A stretch of DNA of 64,000 nucleotides from Streptomyces albidoflavus (lineage in GTDB: Bacteria; Actinomycetota; Actinomycetes; Streptomycetales; Streptomycetaceae), in assembly GCF_000719955.1 (NCBI RefSeq), contig NZ_JOII01000016.1, positions 68,013-132,012 of the forward strand, given 5' to 3'. Of the stretch, positions 30,434 to 39,079 are shown in pieces; the stretch's first letter is position 1; every line of letters begins with the position of its first letter. Below the pieces are notes generated by a model. It did not search any database. It was not told the DNA's origin and saw nothing but the letters and a program-made list of their open reading frames with translations. The translations under genes and the position numbers were made by a program.

Positions 30434-30616
30434 TCAGGCCGCTTCGACCATCTCGTCGCGGATGGCCGCAGCCCATTCGGTGACCAGCCGCTGGTACTCC
30501 GCGGCCTCGTCAGGGGAGAGGGAACCGCCCGCACGCAGCCACAGGCCGCGGATCTGCTCGTTCAGCACGGCTGCCGTACGCCGTGCGGGGCCGGAATGAG
30601 GGTGGTTCGTGGACAT
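30434..30616 (-). CDS. Small protein, first of a tandem paralogous pair
   Basis: A 60-residue protein of unknown function. Its central block (VLNEQIRGLWLR, then AEYQRLVTEWAAAI, ending EAA) is shared with the neighbour at 30888-31064, which argues strongly that both are real genes. TAGGCT on the minus strand ends 7 nt before ATG 30616, so it is probably leaderless. It is predicted to be mostly two amphipathic helices and lacks a signal peptide. It could be a small regulatory or adaptor protein; nothing in the sequence fixes the role. Confidence 0.75.
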   Translation of the reverse strand: MSTNHPHSGPARRTAAVLNEQIRGLWLRAGGSLSPDEAAEYQRLVTEWAAAIRDEMVEAA

Positions 30617-30887
30617 GCCGCCAAGCCTAGGGGAAAGAACTGACGTTCCGCCACGGAGCAGTCACTGATCGCACCGAGACACGGCTGTGACCTGGGGGTT
30701 CTTCGTGGGGATGCTGTGAGGATCACATTCGCCGCCGGTGTAGCGAGCCGCCGTACGGGGCAGGGCCGCTTCCTCCGGGGCGCATGAGGGGGCTCACAGG
30801 GGCACGGGGGCGCATGGTCCGGTCGTGCGGTACGGGTGGCCTGGGCGGCACGGGCCGGCCGCCCGGCCGTGGCGGAGCCCTGGGGGC

Positions 30888-31064
30888 TTACGCGGCCTCG
30901 GGCTCGCCCGTGTTGACGGCGGTGGCCCACTCCTCCACCAGCGCCTCGTACTCCGCGCGCTGTGCCGCCGTGAGCCGTCCGGCAGAGCGCAGCATGAGGG
31001 CGCGGATCTGCTCGTTGATGACGGACGGGGGGCGCACGCGGGCGGTTACGGGGATGGAGGACAT
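30888..31064 (-). CDS. Small protein, second of a tandem paralogous pair
   Basis: A 58-residue paralogue of the gene at 30434-30616. Both have V(L/I)NEQIR, L-LR, AEY--LV-EWA and a C-terminal EAA at matching distances. The upstream frame is open to 31115, but ATG 31064 gives the same length as the paralogue. TACTCT ends 6 nt before it, again predicting a leaderless mRNA. The identity is roughly 40 percent by eye, with most differences in the N-terminal dozen residues. Function is unknown. Confidence 0.75.
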   Translation of the reverse strand: MSSIPVTARVRPPSVINEQIRALMLRSAGRLTAAQRAEYEALVEEWATAVNTGEPEAA

Positions 31065-31488
31065 GTGAACAGAGTAGGGGCTCCGTGTGATCCCTCGCTG
31101 CGCATTGTCGGTCACCGAAGTGACACCTCCGTCGGGGAACCCGCTCTGACCTGCGCATACGCGCGAATTTCGGCCCCATGGCGGCCGATTGTGACGTTCG
31201 ACGCCTCACTGTCCCGGCGCGTTACCCGCAAAGACTGCGCCCCGTGGCGGAAAAGCGTCGTTCAGGGGCGGAGGCTGGACGCGCAGGTGCCGGAGGGGAC
31301 GGCACGGGTGGCCACCGACGGGCGCGGGGTGCGGGAGGTGGCGGCGCTGACGGGGTGGCTGGGATGAGCCGGTGAACGGGGCCGTCCGGGTGGCCGGGGG
31401 CCGCACGGATGGCGAGCCCGGACGGACGGCGGGGCGGCACCGGCGCTGCTCGTCGGTGCCGCCCCGTGCGGGTGCCGGGTGGGGCGCG
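31065..31488. other. 424-nt intergenic region with a UUCG-type hairpin and a coding-like tail
   Basis: Holds a GGTCAC-CGAA-GTGACACC hairpin (31110-31127), which on the minus strand reads as a GTCAC-TTCG-GTGAC stem upstream of the small gene. It also holds a + strand stretch (about 31263-31367) whose frame has almost only G/C third positions and ends in TGA at 31365-31367, without a convincing start. I see no complete gene. Confidence 0.5.
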
Positions 31489-32691
31489 CTACAGCGCCTG
31501 TGCGCCCGGCTTCACCATGCCGCGTACGGTGCGGGACTTCACGAAGTCGCCGATGGCGGTCATCTCCCACTCGCCGGAGTACTGGCGGATCAGCTTGGCC
31601 ATCAGGACGCCGGTCTGCGGCTCGGCCGAGGTGAGGTCGAAGCGGACCAGCTCCTCGTCGGTGGCCGCGTCGACCAGGCGACAGTACGCCTTGGCGACCT
31701 CGGTGAACTTCTGGCCGGAGAAGGAGTTGACGGTGAAGACGAGGCCGCTGACGTCGGCCGGGAGGCGGCCGAGGTCGACCACGATGACCTCGTCGTCGCC
31801 GCCGCCCTCGCCGGTGAGGTTGTCGCCGGAGTGCTTGACGGCGCCGTTGAGGATCGACAGGCGGCCGAAGTAGCAGCTGTCCAGCTGGTTGCGCTGGGGG
31901 CCGTAGGCGATGACGGAGGCGTCCAGGTCGATGTCCTTGCCCCGGAAGGCGGGCTCCCAGCCCAGGCCCATCTTGACCTGGGAGAGGAGCGGGCGGCCGC
32001 CCTTGACCAGGGAGACCGTCTGGTTCTTCTGGAGGCTGACCCGGCCCTTGTCCAGGTTGATCTTCCCGGCGCCGGGAGCGGGGGCGGCCTGCGGGGCGGC
32101 GGGCGGCGGCGTCGACATGGCGGCGCGCGGGTCCGGGGCGGCGGGCGCGGCTGCCGGGGCGGCGGCGGGCGCCGGGGTCGCCGCGGCCGGCTCCTCCTCG
32201 ACGCTCACCCCGAAGTCGGTGGCGATGCCGGCCAGTCCGTTCGCGTACCCCTGGCCGACGGCGCGGGCCTTCCAGGCGCCGTTGCGGCGGTAGACCTCGA
32301 CGACGACGAGGGCGGTCTCGGCGCCGAGCTGCGGCGGGGTGAAGGTGGCGAGCACCTGGCCGTCGGCGCCGCGGACGGTGGCGGTGGGCTCGATGCCCTG
32401 GAAGGTCTGGCCGGCGGCGTCCGGGCTGGCCGTGACCACAATCTTCTCGATCTGGGCCGGGACCGACGCCGTGTCGACCACGATCGCGTCGGGGGCCGAG
32501 CCGCCGCCCGAGCGGTAGGTGACACCGGCGCCGGTGGGCTGGTTGTAGAAGATGAAGTCGTCGTCGGAGCGCACCTTGCCGTCGGCGGTGAGCAGCAGGC
32601 CCGAGACGTCGAGCCGCACCGGGGCGGAGACGTCCACCGTCACGCTGGTGGCGGTGAGAGGGATGTTCGAGCCGGGGGTCATAGCTGTCAT
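31489..32691 (-). CDS. Tandem TerD-domain protein
   Basis: A 400-residue cytoplasmic protein of the TerD/tellurite-resistance (calcium-binding stress) family. Two TerD domains (about 1-165 and 215-400) are joined by a 45-residue Ala/Pro linker. The first has DDDFIFYNQPTG; the second has DLDASVIAY, the GDNLTGEGGGDDEVIVVDL calcium-site region and VFTVNSFSGQKF. ATG 32691 is used, with a second ATG nine bases later. Neither has a strong ribosome site, so the exact start is uncertain. Streptomyces often carry many TerD paralogues tied to stress and development. Confidence 0.9.
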   Translation of the reverse strand: MTAMTPGSNIPLTATSVTVDVSAPVRLDVSGLLLTADGKVRSDDDFIFYNQPTGAGVTYRSGGGSAPDAIVVDTASVPAQIEKIVVTASPDAAGQTFQGIEPTATVRGADGQVLATFTPPQLGAETALVVVEVYRRNGAWKARAVGQGYANGLAGIATDFGVSVEEEPAAATPAPAAAPAAAPAAPDPRAAMSTPPPAAPQAAPAPGAGKINLDKGRVSLQKNQTVSLVKGGRPLLSQVKMGLGWEPAFRGKDIDLDASVIAYGPQRNQLDSCYFGRLSILNGAVKHSGDNLTGEGGGDDEVIVVDLGRLPADVSGLVFTVNSFSGQKFTEVAKAYCRLVDAATDEELVRFDLTSAEPQTGVLMAKLIRQYSGEWEMTAIGDFVKSRTVRGMVKPGAQAL

Positions 32692-32727
32692 GCCTGGAGG
32701 AACGAACGACCCCGCTTTGCCGTTCCC

Positions 32728-33939
32728 TTACCTACGCGGAACTTCCTCCGCTTCCCCCGAACGGACGCCCCGCCCCCGCGCCGGTACGGCGGCGCAGCCC
32801 AGGGCCGCCGTACCGGTGACCGCCAGCAGCACCCGGTGGTCCGTGACGGCGACCAGCCCGGCGCCCGCCACCAGCGCCACCGCGTTCGGCGCGTACAGCA
32901 GGGTGTGGACCCGGCCGGCCGTCACCCCGAGCCGGTCGGCGGGGGTCTCCCGCTGCACCGCCGTGAGCGCGGCGATCAGGACGCAGGGCAGCCCCGCGCC
33001 GATCAGCAGGCTCCCTGCCAGCACCGGGGCGTCGCCCGGCAGCGCCCGCACCGCGACGCCCAGCCCGAAGAGGGCGCAGCCCCCGGCGGCGAAGCCCCGT
33101 TCGCCGAGGCGTCGCATCAGCGTCCCGGCGGCGAGGCCCGTCGCGACCGACCCGGCGCCCTGCACCGCGTACAGGACGCCCGCCCAGCTCGGGGCGCGGC
33201 CCAGCCCCGCGTCGACCACGGCGTAGAGGCTCGCGCCGTTCACCCCGGCGAGCAGCATCGTGCAGGCCCCGGCGGTCACCAGGGCGCGCAGGGTGGGGGA
33301 GGGCGGCAGCAGGGGGCCGCGAGGGCGGTGGCGGGGGCGGGGTTCCGGGAGGGAGTCCGGGGTGCGGAGCAGGGTGTACAGGGCTGCCGCGCACAGGAAG
33401 GTGAGGGCGTCGAGGAGGGCGACGGCGGGGCCGCCGTACCAGGTGAACAGGGCGGCGCCGGTGAGCGGGGCGAGGAGCTTCATGCCCTCGTTCGCGGTCA
33501 GCCGCAGGCCGTTGAAGGTGCCCAGGAGGCGGGGGTCGAGGGTGGTGGCGGCGAGGGCGGTGCCGGCCGCGTCGTGGACGGTGCCGCACACCCCGTACAG
33601 CGCCAGCACGGTGAGGATCAGCCAGAGCCGGCCGGGGGCGGCGGTGGCGGCGAGGAGCAGGAGGAGCGCCGCGGCGGCGAGATCGGTGGCGACGAGGAGG
33701 GGGCGGCGGGGGAAGCGGTCGGCGAGGGCGCCGAGCCACGGCGCGGCCGGGACGGCGGCCCACAGGGCGGCGGTGGCCAGGGCGGCGAGGCTGTCCGAGG
33801 CGGTCAGCTCCTTCACCCAGACCCCGGCCACCAGGGCCGTCGCCGAGGAGCCGAAGCCCGAGACGAGGACCGCGCCCAGGATCAGGGACGCCTCCCGGTC
33901 GCGGAGGAGGTGGCGCGCGGTGCGCGGGGTGGTGGTCAT
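32728..33939 (-). CDS. Major facilitator superfamily transporter
   Basis: A 403-residue membrane protein with about 12 hydrophobic helices and the MFS loop motif GALADRFPRRPLL between helices 2 and 3. It resembles enterobactin-exporter-type (EntS/MFS-3) drug efflux proteins. The substrate cannot be told. ATG 33939 is preferred to the more upstream open frame because the membrane domain begins soon after it. It ends 36 nt after the TerD start on the same strand and lies downstream of the two-component operon. Confidence 0.85.
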   Translation of the reverse strand: MTTTPRTARHLLRDREASLILGAVLVSGFGSSATALVAGVWVKELTASDSLAALATAALWAAVPAAPWLGALADRFPRRPLLVATDLAAAALLLLLAATAAPGRLWLILTVLALYGVCGTVHDAAGTALAATTLDPRLLGTFNGLRLTANEGMKLLAPLTGAALFTWYGGPAVALLDALTFLCAAALYTLLRTPDSLPEPRPRHRPRGPLLPPSPTLRALVTAGACTMLLAGVNGASLYAVVDAGLGRAPSWAGVLYAVQGAGSVATGLAAGTLMRRLGERGFAAGGCALFGLGVAVRALPGDAPVLAGSLLIGAGLPCVLIAALTAVQRETPADRLGVTAGRVHTLLYAPNAVALVAGAGLVAVTDHRVLLAVTGTAALGCAAVPARGRGVRSGEAEEVPRR

Positions 33940-34053
33940 GGGCGCAGGGTCGCGGCGCAGGGGGCGGCCGGACATCGGGCAGATGCCCCGGTGGAGGGGG
34001 TCGGAGGGGACCGGTTGCGGCCTGAGGAGGGGTGCCCGCAGCCGTCGTGGTGG

Positions 34054-34704
34054 CTAAGGACCCGTCAGGCCCGCCTCGTAGGCGGCGATGACGGCCTGGG
34101 TGCGGTCGCGGGTGCCGGTCTTGGCGAGGACCGCCGCCACGTGCGACTTGACGGTGGCGGGGCCGACCGTGAGACGGGCGGCGATCTCCGCGTTGGTCAG
34201 GCCGGTGGCCATCAGGCGCAGCACCTCGCGTTCGCGGTCGGTGAGCCGGGCCGCCCACGGTGGTTCGGCGGCCTGGCGCGGGCCGTGGGCCAGGGCCAGC
34301 GCGCGTACCGAGGACGGGAACAGCAGGGTGTCCGAGCGGGCCACCACGCGGACCGCGTGGAGCAGGGTCTCGGCCTCCGCGCGCTTCAGCAGGAAGCCGG
34401 CGGCGCCCGCGCGCAGCGCCGCGAGGACGTGGTCGTCGTTCTCGAAGGTGGTCAGGACGAGGACGCGCGGTGCCCGCTCCCCGCCCGCCGCCAGGACGCG
34501 TTCGGTGGCGCGGATGCCGTCGACCTCCGGCATCCGGACGTCCATCAGCACCACGTCCGGGGCGGTGGCCCGCACCACGGAGACCGCCTCCGCGCCGGTG
34601 GCCGCCTCGCCCACCACCTCCAGGTCCGGTTCGGCGCCCAGGATGGCGCGCAGCGCGGTCCGCACCATGCGTTCGTCGTCGGCCAGGACCAGGCGGATGG
34701 TCAT
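34054..34704 (-). CDS. NarL/LuxR-family response regulator
   Basis: A 216-residue two-component regulator. The receiver domain (1-120) has Asp9/Asp10, the phosphorylation site Asp55 (LMDVRMPEVDG) and the conserved Lys in FLLKRA. The LuxR-type DNA-binding domain (about 150-212) has LTDREREVLRLMATGLTNAEIA and a recognition helix in VGPATVKSHV. ATG 34704 overlaps the kinase stop (ATGA), making the two a cognate pair. Targets are unknown, and the adjacent membrane protein and MFS gene are candidates. Confidence 0.94.
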   Translation of the reverse strand: MTIRLVLADDERMVRTALRAILGAEPDLEVVGEAATGAEAVSVVRATAPDVVLMDVRMPEVDGIRATERVLAAGGERAPRVLVLTTFENDDHVLAALRAGAAGFLLKRAEAETLLHAVRVVARSDTLLFPSSVRALALAHGPRQAAEPPWAARLTDREREVLRLMATGLTNAEIAARLTVGPATVKSHVAAVLAKTGTRDRTQAVIAAYEAGLTGP

Positions 34705-35957
34705 CGGGTCTCCTCTCCGGTACGGGGGACGGGCGCGGCGCCCGTCGGCAGGGTGACGTCCAGGACCCAGTCGCCCCCGCACGGCCCCGCCGTGGCCGAG
34801 CCGCCGAGCAGCCGGGCCCGTTCGGCGACGCCCGCCAGACCCCGGCCGCCCCCGGCGGACGGGGACGGGGGGACGGGTGGGAGCGGCTGGGCGACCCGCA
34901 CCGACAGCCCGGACGCGGTCCGCTCCAGCCGCAGCAGCACGGGCGCGCCGGGGGCGTGCTTCAACGCGTTGGCCAGCCCCTCCTGCACGATCCGGTACGC
35001 CTCCCGGTCGAGCGGCGGCGGCAGCACGCCCGGCGGCGGCGTCCCGCGCACCGTGACCCGGCACCCCGCCGCCCGGGTCCGGTCCAGCAGCGCGGGCAGC
35101 TCCTCCGCGAGGCCCGGCGCGGCGGTGCCGGGATCGGGGCCGCTCTCGCGCAACACGCCCAGCACGGCGTCGAGTTCGCCGACGGTACGCCGGGCCGTCT
35201 CCTCGATCGCCGACAACGCCTCCCCCGCGAAGGCGCGGCCCTCGGCGGCGGGCCCGTCCAGCAGCCGGCGGGCCGCCGTGGCCTGGAGGGCGATCGCGCT
35301 CAGCGCGTGCCCCACCGAGTCGTGCACCTCACGGGCGAGCCGGTTGCGCACCGCCAGCTCCGCCGCCCGCCGCTCGGCCCGCTCCAGCCGCTCCCGGGGC
35401 GAGGGCCCGAGCAGCACGGGCGCCGCCCGGGCCAGCACCGCGCCCGCCCCGGCGGCCACGCCCGCCAGCGCGGCCAGCAGCGCCAGGCCCGCGAGCGGCG
35501 CGAGGTACAGGGCCGGACCCGCCGTGGGCAGGGCGTACGGGGAGCCGGGGCCGGGACGCACCACGGGGAGGGCCAGCAGCAGCACGGCGAACGGCGGCAC
35601 CGCCAGCGTCGCCCCCGCCACCACACCGCCCAGCCCCAGGTGCAGCACGTACCAGCAGGCCGTGCGGGACCGGTCCACCCGGCCCCGGGCCGGCCCGTCG
35701 GCCAGCGTGTCCGGCGCCGCACCCGTCAGGCCCCGCGCCAGCGCCACCGCCGGTGGCCGCGCCGCCGGGACCAGCGCGGTGACCGCCACCAGCGGCAGCG
35801 CCAGCGTGAAGGTGAGCGCCAGCGCGGGCGGGTCGGTGAAGAAGTCCGGGACCCCGAGCAGCGCCAGCACCACCGTTCCCACGAAGAGGAAGTACGGCAT
35901 CAGCAGCGCCCCGCCCACCACCAGGTGCAGCCAGCGCCGCGCCGTCGCGGCCGTCAT
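34701..35957 (-). CDS. Sensor histidine kinase (NarL-system, HisKA_3 type)
   Basis: A 418-residue membrane kinase. About four to five hydrophobic helices fill residues 1-185, without a sizeable extracellular loop, which suggests a membrane-borne signal. The dimerisation domain has His212 in REVHDSVGHALSAIALQ. The ATPase domain has its N-box in REAYRIVQEGLANALKHA and a G-box in GGGRGLAGVAERARLLGG. Start and stop both overlap neighbours, so it is translationally coupled with the membrane protein before it and the regulator after it. Confidence 0.93.
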   Translation of the reverse strand: MTAATARRWLHLVVGGALLMPYFLFVGTVVLALLGVPDFFTDPPALALTFTLALPLVAVTALVPAARPPAVALARGLTGAAPDTLADGPARGRVDRSRTACWYVLHLGLGGVVAGATLAVPPFAVLLLALPVVRPGPGSPYALPTAGPALYLAPLAGLALLAALAGVAAGAGAVLARAAPVLLGPSPRERLERAERRAAELAVRNRLAREVHDSVGHALSAIALQATAARRLLDGPAAEGRAFAGEALSAIEETARRTVGELDAVLGVLRESGPDPGTAAPGLAEELPALLDRTRAAGCRVTVRGTPPPGVLPPPLDREAYRIVQEGLANALKHAPGAPVLLRLERTASGLSVRVAQPLPPVPPSPSAGGGRGLAGVAERARLLGGSATAGPCGGDWVLDVTLPTGAAPVPRTGEETR

Positions 35958-36946
35958 ACGGACTCCGCCGCACCGGCTTGCCCGGTCCGGGTGCGCAGGA
36001 AGCCGAGCAGGGCGACGCCGGCCACCGCGCCCACCAGGGTCCGCGCCACGTGGACGAGGAGCGGCAGTGCCGACGTCTGGTCACCGGCCGCCCCCGTCAC
36101 CATCGGCAGCAGCATCCACAGGGCCCAGCACAGGGTGGCCCCCGACCCGAGCCAGGCCGCTCCCAGCGGCGCCGCGAGCGGCAGCCGGCGCGGGCGGCGC
36201 CAGGCCAGGCCGAGCGTCCCGGCGACGGCCAGCAGCAGGGAGCAGGCGTGGGTGGCCGCGACGATGCGGCTGTCGACGGAACCGGGCCCGTCGAGCCCCG
36301 CCCCGGACCCGGCCGCCCACGCCAGTTGCAGCGCCAGCGGGAAGGGCGTGAGGACCAGTACGCCCGCCACGAGCAGGCGCGAGGCCGCGCGTGAGCCGCC
36401 CGGCCGGAACTGGCCCGGCCGCCCCCGCGCCACCCCGGCCCAGCGGCGCCCGGCGTACCGGAGGAAGAGGGTGGTCAGCGCCAGGGCCTGCACGATGAAG
36501 CCGCCGTAGACCACGGCGAAGACCCAGCTGTCCAGGAAGGGTTCGGCGTCGGAGGTGGAGCCGGAGCCGCCCGCGCCGAGTGCGCCGGCGACCAGCTGGG
36601 CCGGGTAGCCGAGGACGATCGGGAGCAGCAGCCCCGTCGCGATCCACACCGGGACCAGCAGCAGCCACCCGGGTGCCCGCAGGCCCCAGGGCCGGACCAG
36701 GAGGAGGACCAGCACGATCACGGCGCCGTCCATCACCACCGTCCCGGCGTTGGCGAGGCGCAGCACCAGGGTGTGGTCGAGCAGCGGGCTCTCCGGCGGG
36801 ATGCCGAGCGAACTGCCCGCCACCCAGGCCGTCTTCAGCGTCAGGTAGGGGAGGCAGGCGAGGGCGGCCACCCAGGCGGCCACGTGGTCGAGGCGGCCGG
36901 GCGGGGCAGGGGAGCGGAGGACGGCTGTGCCGTGGTCGGTCGTCAT
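35954..36946 (-). CDS. Membrane protein co-encoded with a two-component system
   Basis: A 330-residue integral membrane protein of no family I can name, with about eight hydrophobic helices (for example AGWVAALACLPYLTLK-like first helix and VVYGGFIVQALALTTLFL). It is encoded first in a three-gene operon whose next member, a histidine kinase, overlaps it by 4 nt (ATGA). The kinase has almost no sensory loop, so this protein may be the sensor or modulator; that is inference. ATG 36946 gives the natural N-terminus. Confidence 0.75.
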   Translation of the reverse strand: MTTDHGTAVLRSPAPPGRLDHVAAWVAALACLPYLTLKTAWVAGSSLGIPPESPLLDHTLVLRLANAGTVVMDGAVIVLVLLLVRPWGLRAPGWLLLVPVWIATGLLLPIVLGYPAQLVAGALGAGGSGSTSDAEPFLDSWVFAVVYGGFIVQALALTTLFLRYAGRRWAGVARGRPGQFRPGGSRAASRLLVAGVLVLTPFPLALQLAWAAGSGAGLDGPGSVDSRIVAATHACSLLLAVAGTLGLAWRRPRRLPLAAPLGAAWLGSGATLCWALWMLLPMVTGAAGDQTSALPLLVHVARTLVGAVAGVALLGFLRTRTGQAGAAESV

Positions 36947-37221
36947 GGACTCAGCCTCGCGAGGGGCGTTCGCCGCCACCTCCTCCACCACGGTGAACCG
37001 GCTCCGCCGCGCGGGGGAGAGGGGCGGGCGGAGGTCGGCCCGGAGGGTGAGGCGGGGCACCCGCGGCCCGGCGGTGCGGGCCCGGTCCGCCCCTGCTCGC
37101 GCCGTCAATTCCCCGGCTGCGTAAGCCCCGGCGCTCCGCGTCTGTGTCGCCCGTCCCCTCACCCCGGCAGTCTCCCGCGTCCGTACCCGCGCCGACCAGA
37201 GGCTTTCGGGGCGGGCGCCCC

Positions 37222-37251
37222 TTGACCCCCGCGAGCGGCCCCGCATACCCT
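37222..37251 (+). promoter_or_regulatory. Vegetative promoter for the aldehyde dehydrogenase gene
   Basis: TTGACC (37222-37227), an 18-nt spacer and TACCCT (37246-37251) form the best -35/-10 pair in the window. Transcription would start near 37258, leaving about 120 nt of leader. The rest of 36947-37378 shows no gene. Confidence 0.65.
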
Positions 37252-37378
37252 CCGCGCCCAAGAGCTCCGCCACCAGGAGCCCTGTCCCCCCATCTGACGA
37301 GACCGCACCCCCGATGTGACCGCGCGCCCGGTACGGACGGCGCCGTCGGTTGTGGCCCGTACCGAAGGAGCCCCCGCC

Positions 37379-38914
37379 GTGGCAGCAGCAGCCGTATGGA
37401 GTGTCGACCCCCGGACCGGCAGGGAGCGGGAGCAGGTCGCCGTGGAGGCGAGCGGGGCCGAGGTGGACGCGGCGGTGCGCGCCGCCCACGCCGCCCGGGG
37501 CGCCCTCGCCGACCGTGCCGTACGCGCCGCGCTGCTGCGGGCCGCGGCCGCCCGGCTCGACGGCGCCCGCGCCCACCTGGTGGAGGCCGCCGACGCCGAG
37601 ACCGCGCTCGGGCCGGTCCGGCTCGACGGCGAACTGACGCGCACGACCAACCAGTTGAGGAGCTTCGCCGACCTCGTCGACGAGGGCGCCTTCCTCGGCA
37701 TCCGGATCGACCACCCCGACCCGGCCGCCGCACCGCCCGTCCCCGACCTGCGCCGCATGTGCGTGCCGCTCGGCGTGGTCGCCGTCTACGCGGCCGGGAA
37801 CTTCCCCTTCGCCTTCTCCGTCCCGGGCGGCGACACCGCCAGTGCCCTCGCGGCCGGCTGCCCCGTCGTCGTCAAGGCCCACCCGGACCACCCGGCCACC
37901 TCCGAGTTCGTCCTCGCCCTGCTGCGCCGGGCCGCCGCCGACACCGGCGTCCCCCCGGAGGTCTTCGGCCTGGTCCACGGCTTCGACGCCGGAGTGGCCC
38001 TGATCGGCCACCCGCTGCTCGCCGCCGCCGGGTTCACCGGGTCCGTACGCGGCGGACGCGCCCTCTTCGACGCGGCCGCCGCCCGGCCCGTGCCGATCCC
38101 CTTCCACGGCGAACTGGGCAGCCTCAACCCGGTCCTCGTCACCCCGGGTGCCGTGGCCGAGCGGCCCCGGGAGGTCGCCGAGGGGCTGGCGGCCTCGATG
38201 ACGCTGGGGACGGGCCAGTTCTGCGTCAAGCCCGGACTGGTGCTCGTCCCGGCGGGCGAGGACGGCGACCGGCTGGTGACGGCGCTGACGGCGACGGTCA
38301 GCGACACCGAGGCCGGGGTCCTCCTCGACGCCCGCATCCGCGACGCCTTCCTCGCCGGGGTCACCGAGCGGGCCGCACTGGACGGCGTGGCGAGCCCGGT
38401 GACGCCGGGCGCGGCCGGTGAGCACACGGTGGCCGCCGGGTTCCTCACCGTGGACGCCGCCCGGCTCGCCGCCGAGGGCCCGCACGACCTGCTCCTGGAG
38501 GAGTGCTTCGGGCCGGTCACCGTACTCGCCCGCTACGACGGGCCCGCCGGGGCCGAGGCGCTCCTGGCCCGGCTGCCCGGCAACCTCACCGCCACCCTGC
38601 ACCTCTCGGCCGCCGAGGAACGCGGCGAGGGCGACGCCGCCGCGCTGCTGGAGCGGCTCACCCGCCTGGCCGGCCGGGTCGTCGTCGGCGGCTGGCCCAC
38701 CGGGGTGGCGGTCGCCGACGCCCAGCACCACGGCGGCCCCTACCCGGCGGCGACCTCCACGGCTACCTCGGTCGGCACCGCCGCCGTGGAGCGCTGGCTG
38801 CGCCCGGTCGCGTACCAGACCACCCCCGAGGCGCTGCTGCCGCCGGAGCTGCGGGACGGCAACCCGCTGGGGCTGCCCCGGCACGTGGACGGGCGGGCCG
38901 AACGCGGGGCCTGA
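37379..38914 (+). CDS. NADP-dependent aldehyde dehydrogenase (ketoglutarate-semialdehyde type)
   Basis: A 511-residue aldehyde dehydrogenase that oxidises an aldehyde to the acid. It belongs to the subgroup containing alpha-ketoglutaric semialdehyde dehydrogenase, seen in VYAAGNFPFAFSVPGGDTASALAAGCPV and the active-site context LGTGQFCVKPG. The catalytic Cys is 282 and the general-base Glu 245 (HGELGSLNP). GTG 37379 is chosen because GAAGGAG at 37364-37370 sits 8 nt upstream; two earlier GTGs lack such a site. The natural substrate is not shown by context, since neighbours are redox genes rather than sugar-acid genes. Confidence 0.9.
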   Translation: MAAAAVWSVDPRTGREREQVAVEASGAEVDAAVRAAHAARGALADRAVRAALLRAAAARLDGARAHLVEAADAETALGPVRLDGELTRTTNQLRSFADLVDEGAFLGIRIDHPDPAAAPPVPDLRRMCVPLGVVAVYAAGNFPFAFSVPGGDTASALAAGCPVVVKAHPDHPATSEFVLALLRRAAADTGVPPEVFGLVHGFDAGVALIGHPLLAAAGFTGSVRGGRALFDAAAARPVPIPFHGELGSLNPVLVTPGAVAERPREVAEGLAASMTLGTGQFCVKPGLVLVPAGEDGDRLVTALTATVSDTEAGVLLDARIRDAFLAGVTERAALDGVASPVTPGAAGEHTVAAGFLTVDAARLAAEGPHDLLLEECFGPVTVLARYDGPAGAEALLARLPGNLTATLHLSAAEERGEGDAAALLERLTRLAGRVVVGGWPTGVAVADAQHHGGPYPAATSTATSVGTAAVERWLRPVAYQTTPEALLPPELRDGNPLGLPRHVDGRAERGA

Positions 38915-38968
38915 GGCGGAGGCCGGGGTGACCCGGGCCGGTCCGGAATGCACCGGTCCGCCCCCGCG

Positions 38969-39000
38969 TTGCAGCAGAGCGGAGGCACCCTCCGTACCCT
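38969..39000 (+). promoter_or_regulatory. Putative promoter of the DsbA-family gene
   Basis: TTGCAG (38969-38974) and TACCCT (38995-39000) are 20 nt apart, a little wide, predicting a leader of about 70 nt. Confidence 0.35.
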
Positions 39001-39079
39001 GGTGTCCGCACGCCCCGGGAGACCGCTCCCGGCACCCCCGACCTGCCCGGTCCCCGGGCCGAGGAGTTGAACCGCAGCC

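Noticed and set aside
25423..30483. A 1686-codon open frame on the plus strand.
   Set aside because: It runs through sufT, dapD, antisense to the nuclease and out of frame with the 486-residue gene; Arg/Pro-rich composition is typical of a GC shadow.
31372..36351. A 1659-codon plus-strand open frame.
   Set aside because: Antisense to TerD, MFS, response regulator and kinase genes, all of which have clear motifs; no domain is visible in the long frame.
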